Shown: piece after piece, positions 8,317 through 16,953 of the stretch
How positions within the stretch are numbered: position 1 is the first letter of the stretch
Layout of the letters: each line of letters opens with the position of its first letter
From: Bacillota bacterium
GTDB lineage: Bacteria; Bacillota; Clostridia; Lachnospirales; Lachnospiraceae
Assembly (NCBI GenBank): GCA_023421075.1
Contig: JAEZUM010000027.1
Span: 1-52,584, forward strand
DNA length: 52,584 bases
Direction of reading: 5' to 3'
Program-made: the position numbers and the translations under genes
Notes under the pieces: generated by a model
Seen by the model: the letters and a program-made list of their open reading frames with translations, nothing else
The model's database searches: none
Told to the model about the DNA's origin: nothing

Positions 8317-9411
8317 TTACAAGTTTTCACATAAAAGTTCCTGCCCTAATAGTTTTTTAAAACTTTGGACGTCTTCTATTGTTATATCTTCAAACACAAA
8401 CGAACCGCAGCGACATTTGTTATAGGCTTTTCCATCCATCTCGAACGGAAATCCACCAGAGCAACCCGGGTTACAATGTCCGCAATCCCATCCATTTGAA
8501 CGGATTGACTCCTGTATCTTCGTTGGCTGTTCTATTACTAACGGCATATATTGACTGATATGCTGCAGATTCAGCTTAGCAGAAAGTTTTTCCTGTTCGA
8601 CTTGAAGACTCATTAAAACTTTTTTATTCTTGATATTCGTGTAAACGCAAGACCAGTCGTTGCGCATAAAGCCACCCATACGGACAGCTTGTTTCGTAAC
8701 ATCCGCTACACTATCATGCAATACAGCAGCACTTTCACCCCTCGTAGAGTCAAGAGCATGATAAATTGATTTCACCGTCAGCTTTGGTTCCTTAACTTTC
8801 TCACCTTCCAAAATTCCATTATGCATCATATAGAAATAATTCTTTTGCTTTTTTATGTCACCTTTATTCATCTCCAATAATGCGTCCGCCATCGCTTTCA
8901 ACACTATAGTAAGTGCCTGATTGTTACTATAAGAAATAGAAATAATATTCCCCTTTTTAACCGTATTTTCGATACCGATAATTTCAAAATCATACTCTCT
9001 AAGTTTAGAAAGTAATAACGGCAGACCTGTGATTTTTAACTCTTTTGCTGCCGATGAAAGAACTCCTCCATCAATCGTTAATGACATGTCAGGCTGAAGC
9101 TCTGTTCTTGCCCCTATAATTAACAACAAGTTAGGTATCCGAAGAAAGCTCGCATTGCTGTTGGTATAGTCTGTGTTCTTTGCATTAATATCAATATTAT
9201 CCTTCAACAGCATACCAAAGCTACCAGGATCACAAGCAACGTCACCATAAAGCTTACGAACAATAGATAGAAGAGTCAAAAAACCATCTTTGAACTGTCT
9301 CTGATCAAGACCGTGAAGGAATTTGTCATTTACCTTCATTGAATCAGGGTCATCAATCACGTTTTTCAAATAATTATCTGCAATAACATTAATATAGTAG
9401 CGCTTTTCCAT
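8317..9411 (-). CDS. Unknown protein with C-terminal Cys cluster
   Basis: A 364-residue protein I do not recognise. The N-terminal three quarters look globular, with mixed helix and strand, no signal peptide and no membrane segment. The C-terminal 60 residues hold WDCGHCNPGCSGG and then YNKCRCGSF, a C-x2-C-x3-C ... C-x-C arrangement that could bind zinc or a cluster. The ATG at 9411 has AAAGGAG about 11 bases upstream, and an in-frame TTG eight codons earlier lies before that site. It is a lone transcription unit bounded by two near-identical terminators (8206-8254 and 9592-9633), in the block that separates efp from spoIIIA. This suggests an acquired cassette. Confidence 0.8.
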   Translation of the reverse strand: MEKRYYINVIADNYLKNVIDDPDSMKVNDKFLHGLDQRQFKDGFLTLLSIVRKLYGDVACDPGSFGMLLKDNIDINAKNTDYTNSNASFLRIPNLLLIIGARTELQPDMSLTIDGGVLSSAAKELKITGLPLLLSKLREYDFEIIGIENTVKKGNIISISYSNNQALTIVLKAMADALLEMNKGDIKKQKNYFYMMHNGILEGEKVKEPKLTVKSIYHALDSTRGESAAVLHDSVADVTKQAVRMGGFMRNDWSCVYTNIKNKKVLMSLQVEQEKLSAKLNLQHISQYMPLVIEQPTKIQESIRSNGWDCGHCNPGCSGGFPFEMDGKAYNKCRCGSFVFEDITIEDVQSFKKLLGQELLCENL

Positions 9412-9591
9412 GATATAATATACTCCTTTAACCAAGATTCATTCGTATGTCCATTCATAGTTGTCATAATTAAGATATGTATTGAGTAATATTATATCTC
9501 AGTTTAATAGCAAATTCCACCATTATTTTCCACTCTTATACTATGTAGGGGGTAAAGCTACGATACGCTATCATTACTTTAATAATTAAAA
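9412..9591. other. Non-coding stretch between the Cys-cluster gene and the efp terminator
   Basis: AT-rich sequence holding the ribosome-binding site of the 8317-9411 gene and presumably its promoter. I see no clear -35/-10 pair and no small gene with a good ribosome-binding site. Confidence 0.5.
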
Positions 9592-9633
9592 AGCGCAACC
9601 CACGGAAAACCTTGATTTTCCTTGGATTGCGCT
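9592..9633 (-). terminator. Terminator of efp, copy 2 of a repeated hairpin
   Basis: On the minus strand AGCGCAATCC pairs with GGGTTGCGCT around an inner GGAAAA/TTTTCC stem, then TTTTTAATT. It is near-identical to 8206-8254. Between the efp stop and this site there are two further stems, CTCGC/GCGAG and a longer AGTTTGT/ACAAACT arm enclosing CCAAA/TTTGG. Confidence 0.85.
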
Positions 9634-9734
9634 CATATTATCTACCCTTTGAATTAGTTTGTACCAAATGTGTTTTTTACACTTTGGGAAGACGCAGGCA
9701 CAAACTACTAATGGCTCGCATGTATTTCGCGAGA

Positions 9735-10292
9735 CTATACTCTCTTCATATACTCGCCGGATCTGGTGTCGATTTGAATCTTGTCACCCTGTTCAACGAA
9801 TAAAGGAACATAAACGGTTGCACCTGTCTCAACAACTGCAGGCTTCGTAGCACCCTGTGCTGTATCGCCTTTAAAGCCAGGCTCTGTATCTGTGATAACA
9901 AGCTCTACGAATAACGGAGGCTCGATCGCGAATACTTGTCCACCATGGGAAAGCATCTTAACCATCTCATTTTCCTTAACGAACTTAAGGGAATCACCAA
10001 CAGAATCCTCATTCATACCAATCTGATCGAATGTCTCAACATTCATGAAGTGGAATAACTCACCATCAGAATACAGATACTGCATATCACTTCTCTCAAT
10101 GTGAGCCTGGGGATATTTCTCGGTAGGACGGAAGGTTCTTTCCACTACACCACCATTTTTGATATTCTTTAATTTAGTTCTTACGAACGCTGCACCTTTA
10201 CCGGGCTTTACATGTTGAAACTCTATAATCTGATATACGTTATTGTCCATTTCAATTGTCAGACCGTTTCTGAAATCGCCTGCTGATACCAT
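9735..10292 (-). CDS. efp: Translation elongation factor P
   Basis: EF-P relieves ribosome stalling at polyproline stretches. The 185-residue product has the KOW-like N-terminal domain with the modifiable Lys in VKPGKGAAFVRTKLKN (about K32), then the two OB domains ending GDKIQIDTRSGEYMKRV. The ATG at 10292 is about 10 bases after AAGGAGG. A TTG two codons earlier is too close to that site. It is the last gene of a minus-strand run (yqeG-aroK-aroQ-pepP-efp) and has its own terminator. In Bacillus it directly precedes spoIIIAA, but here 4.7 kb intervenes. Confidence 0.97.
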   Translation of the reverse strand: MVSAGDFRNGLTIEMDNNVYQIIEFQHVKPGKGAAFVRTKLKNIKNGGVVERTFRPTEKYPQAHIERSDMQYLYSDGELFHFMNVETFDQIGMNEDSVGDSLKFVKENEMVKMLSHGGQVFAIEPPLFVELVITDTEPGFKGDTAQGATKPAVVETGATVYVPLFVEQGDKIQIDTRSGEYMKRV

Positions 10293-10365
10293 ATACAAAA
10301 CTCCTCCTTAAAATTGACTACTCTTAAGTCTATAATAACCTAGACTATTTTGCAACATTTTTTTT

Positions 10366-10443
10366 CAGTTCAGCCATGCAAATTTGTATGGTGCTCTGCC
10401 TAAGCTAGATGTAGCTAGGCGAAATCCGGCTTAGGCCTGAACT
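10366..10443. repeat. Palindromic intergenic element, copy B (short form)
   Basis: A 78-base element bounded by CAGTTCAGCC and GGCCTGAACT. It matches the ends and right half of the element at 3312-3450 (TTTGTA, CTCTGCCTAAGC, AGATGTA, GAAATC, GCTTA, CTGAACT) but lacks that copy's internal segment of about 60 bases. It lies between the M24 peptidase gene and efp. Confidence 0.7.
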
Positions 10444-10450
10444 ATATTTC

Positions 10451-11518
10451 CTACAACTCAATTAATTTCTTGTTGGAGAAGGTGAAATTCTCATGACCAT
10501 CTTCGGTAACCACTACCAGATCTTCGATTCTTACTCCGCCAAAGCCCTTGATATAAATACCCGGCTCTACGGTCTCGGTCATACCGGCCTCGATGATATC
10601 CTCTTCCAACATCGATAATCTTGGATTCTCATGAATATGAAGTCCGACACTATGACCGAGTCCATGACCAAAGCATCCCTCATATCCTGCACCATAGATG
10701 ATATCACGTGCAATCTTATCCACTTCTTTGCCCTTCACTCCTGCCTTAAGGAAATCGAGAGCAGCAAGCTGTGCCTTAAGAACCGTTTCATATACCGCTT
10801 TCTGCTTATCGGAAGCCTTTCCGATGACGATGGTTCTGGTCATATCGGAGCAATAGCCCTCATATACACAACCAAAATCCATGGTGAGGAAATCGCCTAC
10901 TTCAACCTTCTTGGAGGAAGGAACCGCATGAGGCATTGAAGAGTTTACGCCGGAAGCAACGATAGCCGGGAAGCTGCAACCGCTGGCACCCTTTACCTTA
11001 AGCAGATACTCAATGCGTGCCGCTATCTCTAATTCAGTCATACCCGGTTTAATGAAGTCAAGAATATCGGTAAACACCTGATCGCCGATTGCTTCTGCCT
11101 GCTTAATATACTCCAGTTCTCTCGGGGTCTTAATTCGTCTCATTGCAGTTATTTCATTGCCAAGTGGTACGAGCTCTTCTACTACAAGCTTATCCTTTAG
11201 CTTGTTATAGGTAGCAAACAGCATCTCCTCTGCTTCAAAACCCAAACGCTCGATGCCATCTGTCTTAAGAATGTCATTGAGAGCTTCTTCATAACCACCG
11301 TTTCCAATGGTAATGATCTCGTAGCCTTCTGCCTCAATCTCTGCCTGAATGGTGTATCGGAAATCGGTAACCACTGCATGTCTATTCTCAGAAATATATA
11401 CATAACCGGTCTCACCGGCAAAACCACTGATGTAACGCATATTATTGCCATTGGATATGATCACGGCTCCTATGGATTTCTTCTGTAATAACTCTTGTAC
11501 TCTCTTGTAATTATTCAT
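10451..11518 (-). CDS. Xaa-Pro aminopeptidase (M24 family)
   Basis: Metallopeptidase that removes N-terminal residues preceding proline. The 355-residue product has a creatinase-like N-terminal domain (1-125) and a pita-bread catalytic domain with the five expected metal ligands: Asp in MDFGCVYEGYCSDMTRT (two Asp), His in HGLGHSVGLHIHE, Glu in TVEPGIY and Glu in GVRIEDL. Length matches the YqhT/PepP group. It sits between aroQ and efp, the order seen in Bacillus (yqhS-yqhT-efp). The ribosome-binding site is weak (AGG at 7 bases). Confidence 0.93.
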   Translation of the reverse strand: MNNYKRVQELLQKKSIGAVIISNGNNMRYISGFAGETGYVYISENRHAVVTDFRYTIQAEIEAEGYEIITIGNGGYEEALNDILKTDGIERLGFEAEEMLFATYNKLKDKLVVEELVPLGNEITAMRRIKTPRELEYIKQAEAIGDQVFTDILDFIKPGMTELEIAARIEYLLKVKGASGCSFPAIVASGVNSSMPHAVPSSKKVEVGDFLTMDFGCVYEGYCSDMTRTIVIGKASDKQKAVYETVLKAQLAALDFLKAGVKGKEVDKIARDIIYGAGYEGCFGHGLGHSVGLHIHENPRLSMLEEDIIEAGMTETVEPGIYIKGFGGVRIEDLVVVTEDGHENFTFSNKKLIEL

Positions 11519-11625
11519 GCTTCTACCTGTCCTTCTATTTTCTACTATGAAACTTTACTTCGTTCCATGCTTTTCACGTTCCTCTTATTACATTGGATAA
11601 CATCTCAACCATTGCTCTGATGAAG

Positions 11626-12075
11626 CTACTCCGCCTTCGCCTTAGCAGAAAGCTCCAGTATTGCATCAATGGCCAGCAAATATCCCTGTAGTCCTAAGCC
11701 AGCGATCTGTCCGTTACATACCGGCGCAGTAACTGATTTATGACGAAATTCTTCTCTCTGATGAATGTTTGATATATGTACTTCTATCTTCGGTATGGTT
11801 AGAGACGAAAGTGCATCACGAATTGCATAGCTGTAGTGAGTATAAGCACCGGGATTGATAATAATACCATCCACCTGATCATAATAGGCTTTCTGAAGTC
11901 GGTCAATAATCTCTCCCTCTCCGTTACTCTGAAAGGTCTCAAGTTCAACCATCCTCTCCTTGGCTTTCTCCTCCAAGAGCTTCAGAAGATAATTATAGTC
12001 CTGTGTTCCGTAGATACCCTTTTCGCGAATACCGAGAAAATTCAAATTCGGTCCGTTTATCACCAATATCCTCAT
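11626..12075 (-). CDS. aroQ: 3-dehydroquinate dehydratase, type II
   Basis: Converts 3-dehydroquinate to 3-dehydroshikimate in the shikimate pathway. The 149-residue product has INGPNLNFLG at the N-terminus with the catalytic Tyr shortly after (GIYG), NPGAYTHYSYAIRDAL in the middle, and EVHISNIHQREEFRHKS, carrying the catalytic His and the lid Arg. Length is typical of the dodecameric type II enzyme. GGAGG precedes the ATG. It is followed by the M24 peptidase and preceded by aroK. Confidence 0.97.
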   Translation of the reverse strand: MRILVINGPNLNFLGIREKGIYGTQDYNYLLKLLEEKAKERMVELETFQSNGEGEIIDRLQKAYYDQVDGIIINPGAYTHYSYAIRDALSSLTIPKIEVHISNIHQREEFRHKSVTAPVCNGQIAGLGLQGYLLAIDAILELSAKAKAE

Positions 12076-12144
12076 ACTTTTCCTCCGTTTCTACTCCATA
12101 TCATGATCTCAGCTGCAAACTGAATATTCGGTACTTCGAACAAA

Positions 12145-12678
12145 TCAGTAGATTAATTTCATATATGCTTCCATAATGGCAGTTGCTATCTCATTAATTG
12201 ATTTATGATCGGTTACAATGATCTTATGTGCAACCTTTTCATAGAGTGGTGTACGATAATTCAGCATACTTTCGATTCTATTCTCCACGTCATCCCCCTG
12301 CAACAATGGTCTGGTATTATCACCGGCAAGACGCTTCAGGGTTGTCTCCTTGGAAGCCTTCAGGTACACTACGAAACCCATTTCCTTCAGCAGTGTTGCA
12401 TTCTGTTCCCGAAGAGGAAGACCACCTCCGGTCGACAGTACGACATGCTCCAGCTTAGGACGCAACTCCTGCAATAACCCGGTCTCCTTGTTCCGAAAAT
12501 ACTCTTCTCCGTGAACTGCAAAGATATGATTGATGGTATCGCGTTCCTGTTGTTCCAGTAAGCGATCCGTATCCTGAAATCGATAGGATAAATTCTGTGC
12601 CAGACGTTCACCTACACTGGTTTTGCCACTGCCCATAAAACCAATTAAAATGATATTGTGTTTCATGTTTCTCTTCAT
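12145..12678 (-). CDS. aroK: Shikimate kinase
   Basis: Phosphorylates shikimate at O3. The 177-residue product has the P-loop GFMGSGKTSVG (about 13-23), the shikimate-binding Asp/Arg region FQDTDRLLE, the GGGLP loop (STGGGLPLRE) and the lid Arg in DNTRPLL. The ATG at 12678 has AGGA about 7 bases upstream, which overlaps the yqeG stop. A second ATG four codons in is possible. It is 2 bases downstream of yqeG, so the two are probably translated together. Confidence 0.95.
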   Translation of the reverse strand: MKRNMKHNIILIGFMGSGKTSVGERLAQNLSYRFQDTDRLLEQQERDTINHIFAVHGEEYFRNKETGLLQELRPKLEHVVLSTGGGLPLREQNATLLKEMGFVVYLKASKETTLKRLAGDNTRPLLQGDDVENRIESMLNYRTPLYEKVAHKIIVTDHKSINEIATAIMEAYMKLIY

Positions 12679-12680
12679 TA

Positions 12681-13199
12681 TTAATCCTGCTGTATCTTTC
12701 CTTTCGCCAGATCTTTACGGTAATAATGCAATACGATGCGCTCCAGCTTACGCTTAAAGACAATCTGAATCTCTTCCTTCGGATGAATCGGCTTAACCAG
12801 ATAGGTCATCATCCCAACGCGATTCGCACCGTATACATCGGTGAAAAGCTGGTCTCCTACAAAGATAGTGTTATCGATTCGGGTACCCATGATCTTAGTT
12901 GCCCTGATATAATTCTTCGTGGAGGGCTTATTGGCTTTATGAATATAATTCGTTCCGATCTTCGCATTGAAGCGTCGTACCCTCTCATCACTGTTATTCG
13001 AGATAAGACAGGTCTTAAAACCAATTTGTTTCAGTCTTGTGAAGAGCAAAATAGCACGTTCACTGGCATCTGCTCCATGCTCCACCAGGGTATTATCAAT
13101 GTCAAACAGGATACCGCGATATCCTTCTTTATATAATTTCTCATAATCAATATCATAAGAAGATGGTGCTAATCTCTTTGGATAAAATCTACGAAGCAT
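12681..13199 (-). CDS. YqeG family HAD-IIIA phosphatase
   Basis: A 172-residue HAD phosphatase with motif I GILFDIDNTLV (about 30-40), motif II in CLISNNS (about 70) and motif IV in FVGDQLFTDVYGANRVGM (about 117-134). The physiological substrate of YqeG is not settled. GGAGG is 5 bases before the ATG. It heads the run yqeG-aroK-aroQ-pepP-efp. Confidence 0.93.
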   Translation of the reverse strand: MLRRFYPKRLAPSSYDIDYEKLYKEGYRGILFDIDNTLVEHGADASERAILLFTRLKQIGFKTCLISNNSDERVRRFNAKIGTNYIHKANKPSTKNYIRATKIMGTRIDNTIFVGDQLFTDVYGANRVGMMTYLVKPIHPKEEIQIVFKRKLERIVLHYYRKDLAKGKIQQD

Positions 13200-13335
13200 A
13201 GGACCTCCTGTAACCGCTCTTTTTACTATATTCTGTGCTGTTTTTTCTATCCTAATCCATGATTTATTATATCAAGCGAAAGTTTATAGCACAAGCAAAA
13301 ATCGAACAATTGGAAAAATAATCAATCTGTGGAAT

Positions 13336-14736
13336 TTATAGCTTTTCCTGATTATTCATGGAAAATCCGCCTTTTGATACCTCTGTGGAATCTAGTACAT
13401 TGTCTTTCGTCTCTATGTTACTAAGTTTTTTGATAACTCCATATGGTTCTTTTAAAGAAAGCTGATCTCCTCTTCCGGAGATAATCCAAAGTGTCTTATA
13501 ACCTCTTGGTATTACTCGCAGCTTATCTTCTCCTTTTCCGTCCGTAAAATAGATTAGCAGATTATACTTGTTTTGATTCACATATTCAAAGACAGGGTTA
13601 AACTTCGTTCCACCCTTTTTATGCATTCTGGTCTTAATATCCTTTATGGATTTCACCTTATAAGCGCGACGGATCTCATCGTCACATTCTATCATCGTGA
13701 TCTCATGATTATAATTCTTGACAATACTCAGAACTTCCTTGATCGCCTGCTGAAACTCCTCTTCACTCATACTGGCACTGATGTCAAGGGCAACCGCTAT
13801 TTTCGCCTTATGGCTGCGCAGCTGTCCTCTCAGATCGATTCGTTCCGGTTGCCTTCTGCTTCGCCTGGTTATGGTCTTCTTTTTATTGCTTTCAACCGTT
13901 CCCATCAATCTGCTCAAATAGAGATTCCAAGGTAATTCACCCTTGTCCCCTCTCAGTGCCTTAATCATGCTTTCTATGTAGGCTTCGATTTCACCCTTTC
14001 TGGAGGCACCCATGACCTTTTCCGTAAATTCTCGTAGGGTTTTATCCTCCACATCATCGGTCTCTTCCCACAGATCGTGGGTCCGCTCCGGTTCATACTC
14101 CGGCTCGATGAGTTCATTGTCCTCACTGTCAACCTCGAGCTCCTTCTTTTCCCCTTCCTGTAGATTCAGTGCAAGCTGTAGCTTTTCGACATAGTACTCA
14201 AAGGATTGGAAGGGCTTTAAATGAAGGTTATAATGAAGATTGACCCATTCCAGGGTTGTGGCATAAGGAGGCAAATAACTCAAGTATTTATTCACCACAA
14301 TGTCCATTGCCATATTAATTGCTAAATTGCTGTAGCTGCCCTTAAGCTCCTTCGCCCGGAGGATATGCATCGATAATATATGCAGTATCTCATGCTTAAT
14401 TGTACTTTCCATCTGCTGCAGACTTAACTTGCAGAAAAGGATTGGATTAAAATAGATAACATATTTTGCTCCGCGAAAATTAACAGCCGTCAGGCTGCTG
14501 ATATCAAATCGGATCTCTCTTGACATCTGAAACATAAAGTATCCATAGAAATTATCCTTATCCTCCAGAAGGCTTAAATTCACTTTATCTACCATGCGGT
14601 CAAATTCTTTTCGAAATTCTTCCGGGATGATTAGATCTGCTTTTATCTCATGCCGATTTTCGGCAAAGTAAACCTTCATAATCCTCTTTGCCTTCTCCAA
14701 CAGCTCTTTCGCATGACGATCAAAATATGTTTCCAT
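13336..14736 (-). CDS. VWA-like protein with N-terminal metallopeptidase domain (DUF2201)
   Basis: A 466-residue protein. The N-terminal part has a zinc-protease motif, KHEILHILSMH (HExxH at about 115-119). The middle is acidic (Glu/Asp-rich, about 195-240). The C-terminal VWA-like domain keeps the MIDAS pattern DISAS (about 320), a Thr in KGGTKFNP and the Asp in YFTDGKG. Such proteins pair with MoxR-type AAA ATPases. Here the gene overlaps or abuts the upstream moxR-like gene. The first in-frame ATG (14763) overlaps that gene's stop, but GGAG lies about 8 bases before the ATG at 14736, which is used. The substrate is unknown. Confidence 0.9.
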   Translation of the reverse strand: METYFDRHAKELLEKAKRIMKVYFAENRHEIKADLIIPEEFRKEFDRMVDKVNLSLLEDKDNFYGYFMFQMSREIRFDISSLTAVNFRGAKYVIYFNPILFCKLSLQQMESTIKHEILHILSMHILRAKELKGSYSNLAINMAMDIVVNKYLSYLPPYATTLEWVNLHYNLHLKPFQSFEYYVEKLQLALNLQEGEKKELEVDSEDNELIEPEYEPERTHDLWEETDDVEDKTLREFTEKVMGASRKGEIEAYIESMIKALRGDKGELPWNLYLSRLMGTVESNKKKTITRRSRRQPERIDLRGQLRSHKAKIAVALDISASMSEEEFQQAIKEVLSIVKNYNHEITMIECDDEIRRAYKVKSIKDIKTRMHKKGGTKFNPVFEYVNQNKYNLLIYFTDGKGEDKLRVIPRGYKTLWIISGRGDQLSLKEPYGVIKKLSNIETKDNVLDSTEVSKGGFSMNNQEKL

Positions 14737-14755
14737 CAATTTCTCTCCAAATTCC

Positions 14756-15886
14756 CTAGCCATTTACTAATTCATAGGCTTCAAAATATAGTTCAACAAA
14801 GGCTTCCTTTTCCAACGCATATTGATATACCATTGGATAATTGTTCCGAATATCCTTCATGATACCCACTCTTAAATCAATCGGATAAATTTTTAATAAT
14901 TCAATCATACGATTCACCTTATTATCTATATCCTCCTGATTACCTTTCATGTATGTCTCCAGGCTTTTTAGAATATTCTTAGCGGATAGATAAAGTCTTG
15001 TGTGGGTCTCCTTGTGTATTCTTTCTATAATTTCTTGTGAAATTGACATCCCTTGAAATACCTCATCGAAGGACACCAAGGGGCTATAATCCGACTCAGC
15101 AAAATTGACAAATTCCTCAGCGATCATTTTCCCAACATTCCCCTTGATAACATTCAGAAATACCGACCGAGGAATGTCATCTCTTTGTTCCAGGTACACC
15201 TTGTATGCCTTGGAGATTCTCTCATAGCTTCTAGGGGTTGCACGAATATTATCCTCATTTAATCGATGCAGGTATTCCGGGAAGGTCGAAATAAACTCAA
15301 TCACCTTCGGTTCCAGCCCGGCATCGGTTGCCCAATCCAGCCATTGAATATAATCCGGCTCCATATATAACCACACAAATCGATTCTCCTGAGCAGCGTC
15401 CATATCCACCACTTGATAGTCAAAATCGGAGCCATATTTTCCGGACGGATTCATCGCCGCCAGTATCTTGACCTCTTTATTCAGCCTGTATCCGTTAATT
15501 TCCCGGTTAAGTATCAGGTTCATCAGCTCCTGCTGGACAGTATGTTCACACCGATTGATCTCATCAATAAACAGAAGAACACTTCTGCCCTTTTCTATTT
15601 CCAGATCAATCTCCCTTAATTTATTGTGAACCGCATATACTGTTGTCTTGCGTTCTATTGTTTCACCCTTCTCATTTGGCAGGGCATAGGTTTCAATCGT
15701 GGGAAGGCCGCCGATTTCACCCTCTTTGAGTAGATTTCCATCTATCACGATTAAGCTCCAATGGTTGCGCTCTGCAATTTCATTCGCCAAGGCTGTCTTG
15801 CCTATTCCGCTTTCCCCAACGAGTAAGGGTACTTCACCGGTTGCAATTACCAGTTCAACACTTTTTAATGTATCTATATAATTCAT
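14756..15886 (-). CDS. MoxR-type AAA+ ATPase
   Basis: A 376-residue AAA+ ATPase with Walker A VGESGIGKTAL (about 23-33), Walker B LLFIDEINRCEH (about 105-116) and sensor 1 in ILAAMNPSGKYG. The C-terminal part is helical. MoxR ATPases usually remodel or insert metal into partner proteins together with VWA proteins. Here the VWA/metallopeptidase gene follows with a 19-base gap between the chosen start and this stop. GGAGG lies 5 bases before the ATG at 15886. The ATG four codons earlier is itself part of that site. Confidence 0.93.
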   Translation of the reverse strand: MNYIDTLKSVELVIATGEVPLLVGESGIGKTALANEIAERNHWSLIVIDGNLLKEGEIGGLPTIETYALPNEKGETIERKTTVYAVHNKLREIDLEIEKGRSVLLFIDEINRCEHTVQQELMNLILNREINGYRLNKEVKILAAMNPSGKYGSDFDYQVVDMDAAQENRFVWLYMEPDYIQWLDWATDAGLEPKVIEFISTFPEYLHRLNEDNIRATPRSYERISKAYKVYLEQRDDIPRSVFLNVIKGNVGKMIAEEFVNFAESDYSPLVSFDEVFQGMSISQEIIERIHKETHTRLYLSAKNILKSLETYMKGNQEDIDNKVNRMIELLKIYPIDLRVGIMKDIRNNYPMVYQYALEKEAFVELYFEAYELVNG

Positions 15887-16010
15887 ATATTCCTCCATTA
15901 TGGTACTTTACATCATCACAATCGTTTTTTCATCGGTTCAAGTCAAAGAATGAGTTATTTTCTTCACCTTAACTTAGTCACATTTCTCAGAAGTAAAATA
16001 CTGTTTATTT

Positions 16011-16814
16011 TCACATTGTTGTCTTCAGCTTCTCATCCACTGTAATTCTCTTCGCCTTACAACTTCCATATTCGTGTACTATCATAATCTTATCGATTGG
16101 CTTTATGTCAAATTGATCCACCGTATTATAATTGATAAAATCTCTGACGTATTTCTCTTCTACATCCTCTTTCGATAACACGTCCTTCAGCACAATTTCA
16201 AGATCCTCTCTCGTTATTTGCTTCTTGACATATTTGATCACCAGAAAATTCAACTTCAGATATTCAAGAATCTCATCCTTCTCTAATCCAACCAGGAAGG
16301 TGATCGCCTCTTCATTGTTACGGATCGCAACGCACTTCGCTTCGCGGGTTGGTGCTTTGATTAATCTTAATGCCTCATAATGCGCTCTAACTGCCTCTTC
16401 CTGAACACTCGGACAAGGCTCCTGAATAAACTTGATGGAATCGTAATTCTTCCTTACCGCACATAATTGGAGTTCTTCACTGGGGCTATTTATGTATTTT
16501 ATTGCCCATCCTGCCTGATCTAATGCCAGTCTTAACACTTGCTCCGTCGGCTTTCGGATATACTCCAGATTGATCCAACCACCTTTGATTGCCTTCATCA
16601 TCATATCTTCTGTCGGATCACTGATGAATTTGATCGCATGCGGATTATTATCCAGGGCAAATTCCTGCATCTGTCTGGTAGGATTCTCAATGTATTCTAA
16701 GAGAAGACCGTTCTTACGAACTGCCGTCAGCTTCATCTCCTCAGTAGGATTTTCTATTGATTGAATCACATGTGGATTTTTCTTAATCATTTCAATGAGA
16801 TTTTGATTTTCCAT
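16011..16814 (-). CDS. Tandem-repeat protein, DUF4116-like
   Basis: A 267-residue protein. Its first 165 residues are about seven imperfect repeats of 22-24 residues with the pattern NPTEEMxLxAVRKNGxxLxYIE (for example NPTRQMQEFALDNNPHAIKF and SPSEELQLCAVRKNYDSIKF). These would build a helical solenoid of DUF4116 type. The C-terminal 100 residues are unrelated, charged and not recognised. No signal peptide is present. The ATG at 16814 is chosen because GAAGGAAAG lies upstream and the earlier in-frame codon is TTG. It is 124 bases upstream of, and co-oriented with, the MoxR/VWA pair, so it may supply their substrate or adaptor. Confidence 0.8.
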   Translation of the reverse strand: MENQNLIEMIKKNPHVIQSIENPTEEMKLTAVRKNGLLLEYIENPTRQMQEFALDNNPHAIKFISDPTEDMMMKAIKGGWINLEYIRKPTEQVLRLALDQAGWAIKYINSPSEELQLCAVRKNYDSIKFIQEPCPSVQEEAVRAHYEALRLIKAPTREAKCVAIRNNEEAITFLVGLEKDEILEYLKLNFLVIKYVKKQITREDLEIVLKDVLSKEDVEEKYVRDFINYNTVDQFDIKPIDKIMIVHEYGSCKAKRITVDEKLKTTM

Positions 16815-16891
16815 ATCGTTACTTTCCTTCAAATATGTGTATTAAATGTATTGATTCCTATATTATAATTGGTTCCGGTAATAAGTCAATG

Positions 16892-16953
16892 AAAATAGAG
16901 AAAAGCAGAAAAAACAAACTGAAAAGTCTGATTTTTCTGCTTTTCTCTATTTT
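16892..16953 (-). terminator. Strong terminator overlapping the GH5 stop codon
   Basis: A perfect 22-bp stem (AAAATAGAGAAAAGCAGAAA plus two bases, with its complement) flanks an 18-base loop. Its right arm covers the first two bases (16952-16953) of the stop triplet of the GH5 gene. Its A/T-rich arms give T-runs on either strand, so it probably works in both directions. Confidence 0.85.

Noticed and set aside
9612..9850. Two overlapping plus-strand frames of 63 codons opposite the efp end
   Set aside because: They run over the efp terminator and coding region, have no ribosome-binding site and encode no recognisable protein.
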